NCBI RefSeq assembly: GCF_001375495.1
Contig: NZ_LN831058.1
Coordinates: 1,012,768 to 1,076,767, forward strand
DNA length: 64,000 bases
Direction: 5' to 3'
Origin: Flaviflexus massiliensis
Lineage (GTDB): Bacteria; Actinomycetota; Actinomycetes; Actinomycetales; Actinomycetaceae
The notes beneath the pieces were generated by a model. That model searched no databases, was not told the origin of the DNA, and saw only the letters and a list, made by a program, of their open reading frames with translations. Position numbers and translations under genes: made by a program. Positions 1 to 9,170 of the stretch are shown in pieces; the stretch's first letter is position 1; every line of letters begins with the position of its first letter.

Positions 1-1
1 T

Positions 2-580
2 GGAACGGGACTTCCCGATGCCGCCTCCGGTTTCCGCGCCTACTCGAAGGCGTCGCTCTACCGCCTCAACGTGGTCACCCAGTTCTCGTACTGCATGGAA
101 ACAATCATCCAGGCAGGTAACAAGCGACTGCGGATCGAATCCGTTGCGGTCACCACGAACCCGAAGACCCGCGAATCGCGCCTGTTCAAGAACATTTGGC
201 AGCACATGTACAAGTCCGGTCTTGCGATCGTGCGCTCCTTCCTCATGTTCAAGCCCCACGTGATTTTGGGATGGCTGGGCGGGCTCATGATGATTGCCGG
301 CCTCGTTCCCTTCGTCCGATTCTTTATCTTCTGGGTGCAGGGCGAAGGCGGCGGACACATTCAGTCCCTCATCCTTGGATCTGCCATGCTCGTCGGCGGC
401 CTCCTCTCCCTGGCGCTCCTCGTGATCGCGGACCTGTTGCGCACGAACAGGGTGCTGCTGGAGGACCAGCTGGAACGCATCAAGGAAATCCAATACGGCG
501 CGGACCCGGTCACGGAAGATCCGGAAACTGAGGGGCCCGAGGGTCTCTCCATGGAAAGGGAAACGGCCGAGAACCAATGA
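2..580 (+). CDS. Family 2 glycosyltransferase with C-terminal membrane segments (5' truncated by window)
   Basis: The frame is open from the window edge and ends in TGA at 578-580, so only the C-terminal 192 or so residues are present. The segment just before the first in-window ATG reads DAASGFRAYS followed by RLNVV, which matches the end of the catalytic domain of DPM1-like family 2 glycosyltransferases. Two hydrophobic segments follow (near 250-330 and 360-430), then a charged cytoplasmic tail. It would transfer a sugar from a nucleotide donor to a lipid carrier at the membrane. Its stop overlaps the next start (ATGA at 577), so it is the upstream member of the polysaccharide operon. The acceptor is unknown. 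Confidence 0.8.
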   Translation, partial: GTGLPDAASGFRAYSKASLYRLNVVTQFSYCMETIIQAGNKRLRIESVAVTTNPKTRESRLFKNIWQHMYKSGLAIVRSFLMFKPHVILGWLGGLMMIAGLVPFVRFFIFWVQGEGGGHIQSLILGSAMLVGGLLSLALLVIADLLRTNRVLLEDQLERIKEIQYGADPVTEDPETEGPEGLSMERETAENQ

Positions 581-1746
581 GGAAGCGCCGGCCTCGAGTA
601 CTTGTCCTTGCATCCACGTTCCCCGCGCACCCGGGGGACGGAACCCCCGAATTCGTTGGGGATCTCGCCATCGAACTGGCAAAGACAATGGATGTGAGAG
701 TGCTTGTCCCGGCTATTCCCGGAGCCGATAAGGTCAGCACCTATGAGGGGGTCGAGGTGCATCGCTTCCGGTTCTTCCCACGCAAGTGGGAGGACCTGGC
801 AGACGGTGCGATCCTCGAGAACCTCCGAGGAAATTGGACACGCGCACTCCAGATCGTGCCCTTCCTCCTTGCCCAAACCATCAGTGTTGCGAAACATCTG
901 CGCGAGTTTCGGCCCGATGTTCTGCACGTCTTCTGGATCATCCCGCAAGGCTTCACCGCCTACCTTGTGACACGGAAAATCCCCGTGCTCCTCACCACCC
1001 TCGGTGGTGACCTCTACGCGCTCGTGGATACCCCGATCCGCCCTATCATCAAACGCATCGTCAAGCACGCGAAGCACACGACGGTCATGAATGAGGAAAT
1101 GAAGGGGAGGGTCGAAAGCCTCGGCATCTCGCCCGACAAGGTGTCGGTTGAACCAATGGGCTTTGATCTCTCAGGAATCGTGCCCCATACCGTGCGCGAC
1201 ACTGACACCGTCGAGATCCTGTTCGTTGGCAGGCTCGTTGAGAAGAAGGGGCTCACACACCTCCTCAACGCACTGAAAGACACGGACCTGTCATATTCAC
1301 TGACCGTGGTGGGGGATGGGCCGCTGACCGAACAGTTGATGCAGCAGGCGAGTGGCATGCCCGTCGACTTCGTTGGTGCCCTGCCCAAGGAAGAACTGAG
1401 AAAGCGATACTCGCAGGCAGACGTGATCGTCCTGCCCTCAGTGAAGGCAGTATCGGGAGACCAGGACGGTTTGCCCGTCGTGCTTCTGGAAGCCCTCGGA
1501 TCTGGCCTGCCCGCGATCGCCTCCAATCTTTCCGGCATCGATTCCGTCATTACCCACGAAGAGAGCGGGCTTCTGGTCGAACCAGGAAACGAGACCGAAC
1601 TACGGTTCGCGATCGAACGACTCGCCGGTGATACGAAGCTGAGGAAGAAGCTGTCGGAAGAGGGCCAGCGCAGGGTTGAGGAACGCTCCACGCCAGCTGT
1701 TGGCAAACGCTACGCCCAGTTGCTGAAGAAGGTGGCTGGCCAATGA
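577..1746 (+). CDS. Family 4 glycosyltransferase
   Basis: A complete 389-residue GT-B protein. Near the N-terminus is a typical GT4 donor motif (PAHPGDGTPEFVGDLA). The middle has FVGRLVEKKGL, and the C-terminal nucleotide-sugar site has VVLLEALGSGLPAIAS, containing the usual E-x7-E-like spacing. It transfers a sugar from an NDP or GDP donor during glycan assembly on the cytoplasmic face. It is translationally coupled on both sides by four-base ATGA overlaps, which puts it inside a polysaccharide operon. Donor and acceptor cannot be read from the sequence. Confidence 0.88.
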   Translation: MRKRRPRVLVLASTFPAHPGDGTPEFVGDLAIELAKTMDVRVLVPAIPGADKVSTYEGVEVHRFRFFPRKWEDLADGAILENLRGNWTRALQIVPFLLAQTISVAKHLREFRPDVLHVFWIIPQGFTAYLVTRKIPVLLTTLGGDLYALVDTPIRPIIKRIVKHAKHTTVMNEEMKGRVESLGISPDKVSVEPMGFDLSGIVPHTVRDTDTVEILFVGRLVEKKGLTHLLNALKDTDLSYSLTVVGDGPLTEQLMQQASGMPVDFVGALPKEELRKRYSQADVIVLPSVKAVSGDQDGLPVVLLEALGSGLPAIASNLSGIDSVITHEESGLLVEPGNETELRFAIERLAGDTKLRKKLSEEGQRRVEERSTPAVGKRYAQLLKKVAGQ

Positions 1747-2585
1747 GAATTGGAATCGTTGGTGCACACGGCTTCATAGGAAGTGCCCTCCGCGAGGAAC
1801 TCCACGATCACGAGGTGGTCGAATTTACTCGGGAACGACCCATCACGTCCGAGAAGGGTAGGACAGCAGCTGCTGACCTGGATGCTGTTGTGTGGGCGGC
1901 CTCGTCCAATACTCCCGCAACACTTGCCGCCAATCCTGGCAACGCGGAGCAAGAAGTCCGGGAGTTTAGCGAAGGCCTCGACCTGCTAAGCGACCTGAAC
2001 CTGGATCGGTTGATCGTCCTGTCGTCCGGAGGCACTGTTTACGGTCATGCGCCGACACCGCACGACGAGGGAACCCAGCTCGAACCGGTCAGCGATTACG
2101 GAAAGTTGAAGGCGGAGATCGAGCGGGTTGCGAAAGAGAAGTGCCCGAACGTCACCATCCTCAGGCTTTCCAACGTGTACGGACCCGGCCAGGAAGGCGC
2201 TGGGAACCAGGGCGTGCTTGCCCATTGGCTGACCGCGATCGCCAATGGCGATCAGCCTGTCATCTACGGCGACCCGGAGATTGCACGAGACTACGTGTAC
2301 GTGGGGGATGCTGTGCGGGGCATCCGTGCCGCACTCGAACGGGATGTTCGTGGCACGGCAATCAACCTTGGCTCGGGAACGCCAACGAGCCTCAATGAAC
2401 TTCAGAGCATCGTTGCCGACGTAACGGGAATGGTCGGCGGAGCCGACCTGAAGCCCGGACGGCCCTACGATAATCGATCAACTTGGCTACGGATCGAGCG
2501 CGCACGGGAGCTCCTCGACTGGGAGCCCACCGTGTCACTGCAGGATGGGATTCGACTCATGTGGAAATGGAAGGAGCAGGCATGA
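1743..2585 (+). CDS. NAD-dependent epimerase/dehydratase (extended SDR)
   Basis: A 280-residue extended short-chain dehydrogenase/reductase. The N-terminal Rossmann motif GAHGFIG binds NAD(P). The catalytic core has SSGGTVYG, with the Tyr/Lys pair in YGKLK, and the substrate domain contains NVYGPGQ and DYVYVGD as in UDP-glucose 4-epimerase-like enzymes. It probably interconverts or reduces a nucleotide sugar for the neighbouring transferases. The start is an ATGA overlap with the preceding gene, and its end overlaps the next start. It is somewhat short for GalE (about 330), so an atypical substrate is likely. Confidence 0.85.
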   Translation: MRIGIVGAHGFIGSALREELHDHEVVEFTRERPITSEKGRTAAADLDAVVWAASSNTPATLAANPGNAEQEVREFSEGLDLLSDLNLDRLIVLSSGGTVYGHAPTPHDEGTQLEPVSDYGKLKAEIERVAKEKCPNVTILRLSNVYGPGQEGAGNQGVLAHWLTAIANGDQPVIYGDPEIARDYVYVGDAVRGIRAALERDVRGTAINLGSGTPTSLNELQSIVADVTGMVGGADLKPGRPYDNRSTWLRIERARELLDWEPTVSLQDGIRLMWKWKEQA

Positions 2586-3664
2586 AAATTCTTGGTTTTG
2601 GTACATACAATGCTTCCGTCCATCCACGGATCGGAATTCTTTTGGAGGGCCTCAGGGACGCTGGACACAACGTCAACGAGCTCAACGCGAAGCTGACGGT
2701 CAACACCGAATCCCGGGTTGCCGCGCTGTCCTCCCCATCTGCCGCGATCGGTTTCTTCACGCAGCTTGCCAAGAACTGGGCTTCTCTCGTCAAGGGAAGC
2801 TTCAAGTATCGGGGAGCCAACAAGCCAGACATCGTTGTCGTGGGCTACCTCGGCCACTTCGATGTTCTCCTTGCGAGAATACTGTTCCCCACCACGACGA
2901 TCGCCCTAGACCACCTGATCTATGCCGCCAATACGGCCGAAGACAGGGGAGCGAAGAACAGGATCCTGCAGGTGGGGCTCTCGGCCCTTGACCGCCTTGC
3001 TCTGACAACCGCGAACATCGTTGTCTACGACACGACCGCGCACGCGGACCTCGCTCCACCATCCCTCCAACACAAGGGTGTCGTTGTGCCCGTTGGGGCT
3101 CCGGATACTTGGTTTGAGGCAAGGAAGGACGAGCCGAAACACGGGGTTGTCTTCTACGGCCTCTACACGCCGCTCCAGGGAACCCCCTACATTGCGGAGG
3201 CCCTGCGGATCCTGGCAGATGAGGGCGAGCTGCCTCCCGTCACGATGATCGGTACGGGACAGGACTACGACGAGGTGCGAAGCATTGTTGGGGATGCACC
3301 GGTGACCTGGCTCGACTGGGTAGATTCTGCAGAATTGCCCGAAATCGTAGCGAACCACACGATTGGTCTCGGCATTTTCGGAACGACTGTTAAGGCTCAG
3401 CGTGTTGTCCCCAACAAGGTTTACCAGTCAATGGCGGTTGGCCTCGCAACGATTACCTCGGATACGGAACCGCAGCGCGCAATGCTCGGTGAATCAGCCA
3501 CCTATGTGCTGCCGGGTGATGCTCGGGCCCTCGCAAACGCGATCCGTGACCTCAGCAGGAACAAGGATCTCCGTGACGAGATGAGGCGGCGTGCCGGTGA
3601 GGTAGCCGACCGGGAATTTACCCACTCTTCCGTGACCCTTCCACTTTCGAATCGACTCTCATGA
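2582..3664 (+). CDS. Glycosyltransferase (GT4-like)
   Basis: A 360-residue GT-B-type glycosyltransferase. The ATG at 2582 overlaps the preceding TGA and is preceded by AGGAGCAGGC, so it is preferred to the upstream in-frame start at 2483. The N-terminal half has weak similarity to family 4 enzymes. The C-terminal half is recognisable: VVFYGLYTPLQGTPYIAEAL, then GLGIFGTTVKAQRVVPNKVYQSMAVGLATIT, typical of the donor-site region with its conserved asparagine-lysine-tyrosine. It ends on the ATGA start of the flippase-like gene. Confidence 0.8.
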   Translation: MKILGFGTYNASVHPRIGILLEGLRDAGHNVNELNAKLTVNTESRVAALSSPSAAIGFFTQLAKNWASLVKGSFKYRGANKPDIVVVGYLGHFDVLLARILFPTTTIALDHLIYAANTAEDRGAKNRILQVGLSALDRLALTTANIVVYDTTAHADLAPPSLQHKGVVVPVGAPDTWFEARKDEPKHGVVFYGLYTPLQGTPYIAEALRILADEGELPPVTMIGTGQDYDEVRSIVGDAPVTWLDWVDSAELPEIVANHTIGLGIFGTTVKAQRVVPNKVYQSMAVGLATITSDTEPQRAMLGESATYVLPGDARALANAIRDLSRNKDLRDEMRRRAGEVADREFTHSSVTLPLSNRLS

Positions 3665-4602
3665 AAACTGTCATTGCCACCCTCCGGTCCCCGGCGTTCC
3701 GGGCGTTCTTCATGCTCGCGGCGGTCGCTGCTGGCGTGTGGGCCGTGGTCTCGAATTGGGATGAAGTATCGGCCGCCCTCCAACAGCTCGACTGGTGGAT
3801 CGTCGCAGGCTCACTCATCGTGTCCATCATCTTCGTCATTTTGACGATGCTGGCATGGCGGACGCTGCTGAACGATTCTGGAGAGCCCGTCGGTGCGGCC
3901 CCTGCGCGCAGGATCTTTTACGTTTCCCAGGTCGCCAAGTACCTACCGGGCGGGGTATGGAACTTTGTGGCAGCTGCGGAGATGGGTGCTGACTACAATA
4001 TTTCGCGACGCCGTTCCGTCACCGTTCTCCTCATGTCCATGGCAGTCTCGGTCGTCACCGGACTGGCTCTCGCAACTGTCGCGATCGTGTTCGGGCCTTC
4101 GGATGTGGCGGGCCACTACTGGTGGGTCCTCCTCGTCCTCCCCGTTTTTATTGTCATTTTGTATCCCCCCGTTCTCAACAAGCTTGTTGATTCGGGACTC
4201 ACCCTGCTCAAGCGGGAGAAGCTGGAGCAGCCTTTTACGGGGAAGGCCATCGGCATTGCCGCACTGTATGCCACCCTGAGTTGGGTGGTGGCTGGCTTTC
4301 AGGTGTGGGCGATCCTCACCGGTCTCGGTAACCCAGCCAGGCTCGATACGTACTTCCTGACCTTGGGCGGGTACGCACTTGCCTGGGTTGTTGGGTTCCT
4401 TGTTTTCTTCATCCCCGCCGGTGTTGGCGTGCGTGAAGTGGTGCTGGGTGTCACGCTGACCGGACTCGTTTCCTCGGGAGACATCGTCGTCGTGGTGCTC
4501 CTCAGCCGTATTCTGTTCACGATTGCTGACCTGGTGCTGGGACTCGGTGCCTCGGTCAGGATGCGCCGCGATGCTAGGAGAGCTGCCAATGACCCGTCGT
4601 AG
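3661..4602 (+). CDS. Lysylphosphatidylglycerol synthase TM-like / flippase-like membrane protein
   Basis: A 313-residue polytopic protein with about eight hydrophobic segments. It carries the family hallmarks VAKYLPGGVWNF early and FIPAGVGVREVVL near the C-terminus, which are characteristic of the UPF0104/LPG_synthase_TM family (AglD2/MprF flippase-like domain). Members next to glycosyltransferases are thought to help move or present lipid-linked intermediates; that role here is inference from context. It is coupled by ATGA to the gene before it and overlaps the following start by 14 bases. Confidence 0.82.
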   Translation: MKTVIATLRSPAFRAFFMLAAVAAGVWAVVSNWDEVSAALQQLDWWIVAGSLIVSIIFVILTMLAWRTLLNDSGEPVGAAPARRIFYVSQVAKYLPGGVWNFVAAAEMGADYNISRRRSVTVLLMSMAVSVVTGLALATVAIVFGPSDVAGHYWWVLLVLPVFIVILYPPVLNKLVDSGLTLLKREKLEQPFTGKAIGIAALYATLSWVVAGFQVWAILTGLGNPARLDTYFLTLGGYALAWVVGFLVFFIPAGVGVREVVLGVTLTGLVSSGDIVVVVLLSRILFTIADLVLGLGASVRMRRDARRAANDPS

Positions 4603-6307
4603 TTTCGTGCGAGCCAGCGTGCTCCTCACCTTCCTGGTCGTCATCCTCCAGTCCGTCTGGGCACTTGCCATGCCGGCCTTCCGGGGCCCGGATGAGCCGC
4701 ACCACGTGAACTCAATCATGAGGATCGCGAGCGGGAATGGCTGGCCCGAGCCGGGCGACGCCATGATCGACACGAAAATGATCGAGGCCGGTCGCGAGGC
4801 CGGGATCATCACGCCAGGAGCAAACGACTTCACGTCGAAGAACCGCACGAGGCTCTTCCACGGTTCGCCGATCAACCAGTACTTTGCTGACACTCTGGTG
4901 GAACCGCACGAGCGACGCTCCAGCATCTACCCTGTCGAGGTGGCTGCCGAGGGCGCGCTTGAAGTAGATCAGATGACCCAGCATCCACCGCTCTACTACG
5001 CGGGCGGTGCCCTCGTGGTGAAGGCACTGGATTTGGAGGATGCACCGTGGGACCGTCTCCTCCAGGTCCTACGCCTCTACGGAATCATCCTCACCATCCC
5101 GGTCGTTCCGTCATTTATTTACACTGCACGCAGGCTTGGGGCAAGCAGGCGTTGGGCACTCCTTGCCGGCCTTATTCCGCTCTCCATTCCCCAGCTATTC
5201 GGCACCTCCGGTGTTGTCACGAACGACACGTTTGCAATCGGTGCTGGGGCGTTGGTCATGGCGGCGATCGCAAAGGCAGGGACCGAGCGTATTAGCCCGA
5301 AGACCGTTGCACTCGTAGGTGGGTCTCTTGGCCTTGCGCTGTGGAGCAAGGGACTGCTGCTGGCGCTGGGCTTGCCTCTCGTCCTGATCTTCATGCTCGC
5401 CAAGAATGAGACCTGGAAAACGAAGATCACGGCAACGCTAGTTGCGGGGGTGAGTGCTCTTGCCATTGGCTGGTGGTGGATCCTCAACATCGTTCGGTAC
5501 GGAGTGATCCAGCCCGCGGGCTACCACAGGGATCCGCCGCTTGACTGGGATCCTGCCATGGCTGAATTCAGCCACTTCTTCACGATCGCCTTCCGCACCT
5601 TCACGAATTCCTTCTTCTCCTCCTTCGGGTGGCTGGAGGGGACCTTCCCGCGCATCGTCACCTACGTGTTGTTCACTGTTCTTGTCATTGCCGTCCTGTG
5701 GAGCTTGATCCGTGCGGGCCGTACCAGAACGACCTACCTCATTCTGCTCTCGCCCTTCATCGGCCTCGTCATCCTGCTGTACCTGCAGGGTTGGTCGAAC
5801 TACCTGTCGACCTCGGTTGTGGCAGGTGTGCAGGGCCGCTACCTCTACCCCTGCATTGTCGCCTTTGCCGGGATCGTCCTCGGCCTGCGCTACTTCGGTC
5901 GGTGGGGTTACCGTCTGACGGCGCTCTACACTGTCGGTGTTGGAGTCTTTGGATTCCTGTGGCTGATGCGCAGCTCCTACCCGGGCGAGACCTGGGCGAA
6001 CCTTGATCGCTTCGCCTACGTTGCCGGAATCTCCGTCCCCGTCCTCGTCGTGGTCTTGACAATCTATGTGCTGGTGAACCTCGCGATCCTCACCTTGGCA
6101 TTTTTGTGGGCACGCCACGCCCATGAGCCCGATGCGTTCGATGGCAAGGTGGCAACGTTGGAGGAACGCGGAGTTGACGACAGGGGAGAGGGGCTGCCAG
6201 CAAGCCCTTCGTACGCGCCCGCCCACGGCCACTCTGGGCACCGGGAGAATACTGAGTTCAACGAGGTAGCACCCGTAGCGGAATCGCCGTCCCAGGGGCG
6301 CCTGTGA
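4589..6307 (+). CDS. DUF2142 family membrane protein (GT-C-like), first paralogue
   Basis: A 572-residue integral membrane protein with a single N-terminal TM, a large extracytoplasmic loop and about nine further TMs. After TM1 it has FRGPDEPHHVNSIMR, matching the PDEPxH motif of DUF2142 proteins, which resemble GT-C glycosyltransferases or O-antigen-type membrane enzymes. The ATG at 4589 is chosen because AGGAG lies 9 bases upstream; an ATG at 4571 is the alternative. It has a charged C-terminal tail. A close paralogue lies at 7196, with a rhamnosyltransferase-like gene between. A polyprenyl-phosphate-sugar substrate is likely but unproven. Confidence 0.8.
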   Translation: MTRRSFVRASVLLTFLVVILQSVWALAMPAFRGPDEPHHVNSIMRIASGNGWPEPGDAMIDTKMIEAGREAGIITPGANDFTSKNRTRLFHGSPINQYFADTLVEPHERRSSIYPVEVAAEGALEVDQMTQHPPLYYAGGALVVKALDLEDAPWDRLLQVLRLYGIILTIPVVPSFIYTARRLGASRRWALLAGLIPLSIPQLFGTSGVVTNDTFAIGAGALVMAAIAKAGTERISPKTVALVGGSLGLALWSKGLLLALGLPLVLIFMLAKNETWKTKITATLVAGVSALAIGWWWILNIVRYGVIQPAGYHRDPPLDWDPAMAEFSHFFTIAFRTFTNSFFSSFGWLEGTFPRIVTYVLFTVLVIAVLWSLIRAGRTRTTYLILLSPFIGLVILLYLQGWSNYLSTSVVAGVQGRYLYPCIVAFAGIVLGLRYFGRWGYRLTALYTVGVGVFGFLWLMRSSYPGETWANLDRFAYVAGISVPVLVVVLTIYVLVNLAILTLAFLWARHAHEPDAFDGKVATLEERGVDDRGEGLPASPSYAPAHGHSGHRENTEFNEVAPVAESPSQGRL

Positions 6308-7170
6308 AAATCTCGGCCGTGGTGGTGACCTACCGTCCCGGCCCCATAGGTGAGCTCCTCCACGCACTGGCCAAGCAGTGCGACCAGGTCATTATCGTGG
6401 ACAACACTCCCGGTGGAGACAGTACCCTTGCCGAGTTATCGGAAGCACTCGGAGCCGTGCTACTACCCCTTGGGGAGAACATGGGGATCGCGGTAGCACA
6501 AAACGTAGGGATCGACTACGCCCTGAAGGACGGGGCAGATGCTGTTCTGCTCTCCGATCAGGACTCAATCCTAGCGGGCGGGATGGTTGCCACCCTTGCT
6601 CAGCACCTGCGCCCCGGCATTGGTGCCGTGGGCCCCGTCCCGGTCGAGGGCACCGATGTGCTGGTCTACACCGATCACGAGTATGGACCAAAACGCCCTG
6701 CCACTCTCCCCGATACGGACGAGATCGAGGTTTCCTTCCTCCTCGCCTCCGGATGCTTGATCCCGGCCGACGTCCTTGACGACGTTGGCACCATGAACAG
6801 CGCGCTCTTCATTGACCACGTGGATCTGGAGTGGGGGATGAGAGCCCGGAGGGCCGGGTACCGGTTGCTTGCGATCCGGGATGCGGTGCTCGAACACAGG
6901 CTTGGCGACAGCGTGGTCAAGGTACCGGGCAGAGCCCAGATCGTGCACGTCCACGGACCGCTACGGAACTACTACCTCATTCGCAACACCATCGCCCTCA
7001 TCAAAACCTCGCTCCTGCCGATCAAGTGGCGGATCCGGTACGTGTATTGGATCGTGCGATTCGCGGTTTTCAATTTGCTCGTCAACCCCGACAGGATCAC
7101 GAGACTCCACTATGTGGTGCGCGGATTCAACGACGGTTGGAAGGGACGCTTGGGCCGCTATGGAAACTAG
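6304..7170 (+). CDS. Family 2 glycosyltransferase, rhamnosyltransferase-like
   Basis: A 288-residue soluble GT-A enzyme starting at GTG, which overlaps the preceding TGA. The N-terminal motifs VVVTYRP and VIIVDNTP, the LLSDQDSIL metal-binding region and the acceptor-side motif FIDHVDLEWGMRARRAGYRLLAI match WbbL/RfbF-type rhamnosyltransferases, including the YYLIRNTIAL motif near the C-terminus. It likely uses dTDP-L-rhamnose, whose synthesis genes (rmlC, rmlD, rmlA) lie directly downstream. It sits between the two DUF2142 paralogues. Confidence 0.85.
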   Translation: MKISAVVVTYRPGPIGELLHALAKQCDQVIIVDNTPGGDSTLAELSEALGAVLLPLGENMGIAVAQNVGIDYALKDGADAVLLSDQDSILAGGMVATLAQHLRPGIGAVGPVPVEGTDVLVYTDHEYGPKRPATLPDTDEIEVSFLLASGCLIPADVLDDVGTMNSALFIDHVDLEWGMRARRAGYRLLAIRDAVLEHRLGDSVVKVPGRAQIVHVHGPLRNYYLIRNTIALIKTSLLPIKWRIRYVYWIVRFAVFNLLVNPDRITRLHYVVRGFNDGWKGRLGRYGN

Positions 7171-7195
7171 TGTGGAACGAAAAGGGACACGGGAC

Positions 7196-9043
7196 GTGAG
7201 CAAACGTTTCTTCATTGGGGCAACCGGACTCCTCACCCTCATCGTCGTCCTCTTCCAACTGGTGTGGGCAGTGTCAATGCCCTCCTTCCGTGGCCCCGAC
7301 GAACCCCACCACGTTAACTCGATCATGCGGCTCGCTAATGGTGGGGGATGGCCGGCACCGGGCGAAGCGAAGGTCGACACGGCAATCCTCAAGGCCGGTA
7401 AAGAGGCCGGCATCGTCACCTCGAAGGCCACCGACTTCGTGGGGCTCTCCCGCACTCGTCTCGCGAACGACCGGCTTCCCGAGGCTACGAAAGCACCGTT
7501 CCCCACAAAGTTCCGCAACGTTCAGGTAACCCCTCACGAGGACCGGTCGAGCATCAGCAACGTCCTGCGTCTCGACCCGGACGCGACCGAGGTTGATCAG
7601 ATGAGTCAGCACCCGCCGGTGTACTATGCGGGCGGGGCGTTCGCGGTCAATCTTTTCGATCTGGACGAGCAACCCTGGGACCGTACCCTGCTTGTTTTGC
7701 GGATCTACGGGATCCTCCTGACAATCCCGGTGGTTCCCTCGCTTGTCTACGTGGCTCGTAAGCTCGGGTCTAGGAGGACGTGGGCGCTCGCGGCAGGTTT
7801 TATCCCATTCGCCATACCCCAATACTTTGCGATCACCGGTGCGGTCACGAATGACACTCTCGCGATCGGACTGGGTGCCCTCACGGTTGCGGCTCTGACC
7901 AAGGCCGGTGTGGAAAGGATTTCGTGGAAGACGATCCTCCTCGTGGGACTATCCCTCGGGCTTGCCCTGTGGAGCAAGGGCCTGCTCCTTGCCTTCGGAC
8001 TCGCTCTCATCCTCGTTTTCGCACTGAAAAATCACGAGACCTGGAAGACCCGTCTCATCGCGATCGGCACGTCGGGAATCCTCGCCCTGGCGGTCGGGTG
8101 GTGGTGGATTCACAATCTCCTACGCTATGGAGTCATCCAACCCTCCGGCTTCAAACGGAGCGTACCGAGCGACTGGGACTCGAGCTCGGCCGACATCTTC
8201 CACTTCCTCACCCAAGCCATCAAATCCATTACCACATCGTTCTTTTCGAGCTTCGGGTGGTTGGAGGCTGACTTCATGGGCTGGTTCACGACGATCCTCA
8301 CCGTTGTGTTTCTCGCAGGTCTCATCTGGGGCGGGATCGAGGTAGGTCCGCACCGCCGCACCTACCTCGCCATCCTGGCCCCGGTTGGTGGTCTTGTCCT
8401 CCTGCTGTTGGCGGAGTCCTGGTCCACGTACTCAAGCTACGGAACGATCGCGGGCGTCCAGGGACGCTACCTGTTCCCGATACTCGCGGCCTTCGCCGGC
8501 ATGGTTCTCGGACTGCAGAAGCTGCGCGGCAAGACCCTCCTCATCGTGACGGGATTATCGATCGGTGTGGGATCTTACGGCTACATTTTCCTTCTTAACA
8601 GTGCCTACCCGGGATATCCGTGGATTGACTTCACTCGTTTCACGCTCGTCACGGGACTGAGTGAGGTGACGCTGACGTTGATCGTGGAGGGCACGGTCGT
8701 TCTCCTTCTTGGTGCCCTCGCACTCGCCACCGCCATAGCACTTAAGGAAAACAATCTGTGTCTTGATAAGGAAAATGCGATTGGGGCGAATACTCGTGAG
8801 ACGAATGTTCTCGAGGCGAGGGATGTAGCGCAGCAGGCCGTGACAGTGAAACAGACAAACCAACATGCCCACAAGGGCGCCCCCGAGCCTCAACCTGTTT
8901 CTGACCCGGCCGACACCGGAGATGAGCCCGATACGGTTACGTCACGTGCTCGTCATCCCTTCAATGACCCGGAAACTGTTGACCAAGCCAGTCGTCACGA
9001 TGCTGTTTTGTCACAGCCCTGTGACTCCGTAGAAACGAAATAG
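7196..9043 (+). CDS. DUF2142 family membrane protein, second paralogue
   Basis: A 615-residue paralogue of the protein at 4589. It shares FRGPDEPHHVNSIMRLA after TM1, an EVDQMSQHPPVYYAGGA block, LALWSKGLLLAFG and SFFSSFGWLE. The GTG at 7196 aligns with the start of the paralogue and follows GGGACACGGGAC; an ATG at 7160 is possible and would overlap the previous gene by 11 bases. About ten TMs are followed by a long hydrophilic, acidic C-terminal tail (roughly the last 100 residues) that the first copy has only in a shorter, different form. It is the last gene of the operon, before a strong terminator. Confidence 0.8.
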   Translation: MSKRFFIGATGLLTLIVVLFQLVWAVSMPSFRGPDEPHHVNSIMRLANGGGWPAPGEAKVDTAILKAGKEAGIVTSKATDFVGLSRTRLANDRLPEATKAPFPTKFRNVQVTPHEDRSSISNVLRLDPDATEVDQMSQHPPVYYAGGAFAVNLFDLDEQPWDRTLLVLRIYGILLTIPVVPSLVYVARKLGSRRTWALAAGFIPFAIPQYFAITGAVTNDTLAIGLGALTVAALTKAGVERISWKTILLVGLSLGLALWSKGLLLAFGLALILVFALKNHETWKTRLIAIGTSGILALAVGWWWIHNLLRYGVIQPSGFKRSVPSDWDSSSADIFHFLTQAIKSITTSFFSSFGWLEADFMGWFTTILTVVFLAGLIWGGIEVGPHRRTYLAILAPVGGLVLLLLAESWSTYSSYGTIAGVQGRYLFPILAAFAGMVLGLQKLRGKTLLIVTGLSIGVGSYGYIFLLNSAYPGYPWIDFTRFTLVTGLSEVTLTLIVEGTVVLLLGALALATAIALKENNLCLDKENAIGANTRETNVLEARDVAQQAVTVKQTNQHAHKGAPEPQPVSDPADTGDEPDTVTSRARHPFNDPETVDQASRHDAVLSQPCDSVETK

Positions 9044-9110
9044 TGGAAGATCGACGTACTCGAGACTAAGTAATGGTTTTGAGCCACCTAGTAGAAATTA
9101 GGTCATAAGG

Positions 9111-9144
9111 TTGTGCCCCCAGAAGGAAACTTCTGGGGGCACAA
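9111..9144. terminator. Bidirectional terminator between DUF2142 gene and rmlC
   Basis: A perfect 15-bp inverted repeat (TTGTGCCCCCAGAAG and its complement) around a GAAA tetraloop. It lies between two convergent genes, which suits a terminator that works in both directions. Confidence 0.85.
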
Positions 9145-9170
9145 TGAACGGACGACGTTGTCCGTGAGGT

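Noticed and set aside
361..1077. Long minus-strand open frames opposite the polysaccharide operon
   Set aside because: They mirror the codon pattern of the real plus-strand genes, have no recognisable domains or ribosome binding sites, and are expected by chance in GC-rich DNA.
3943..4926. A 327-codon minus-strand frame
   Set aside because: It lies antisense to two membrane protein genes, is rich in charged residues in the typical shadow pattern, and has no homology that I recognise.
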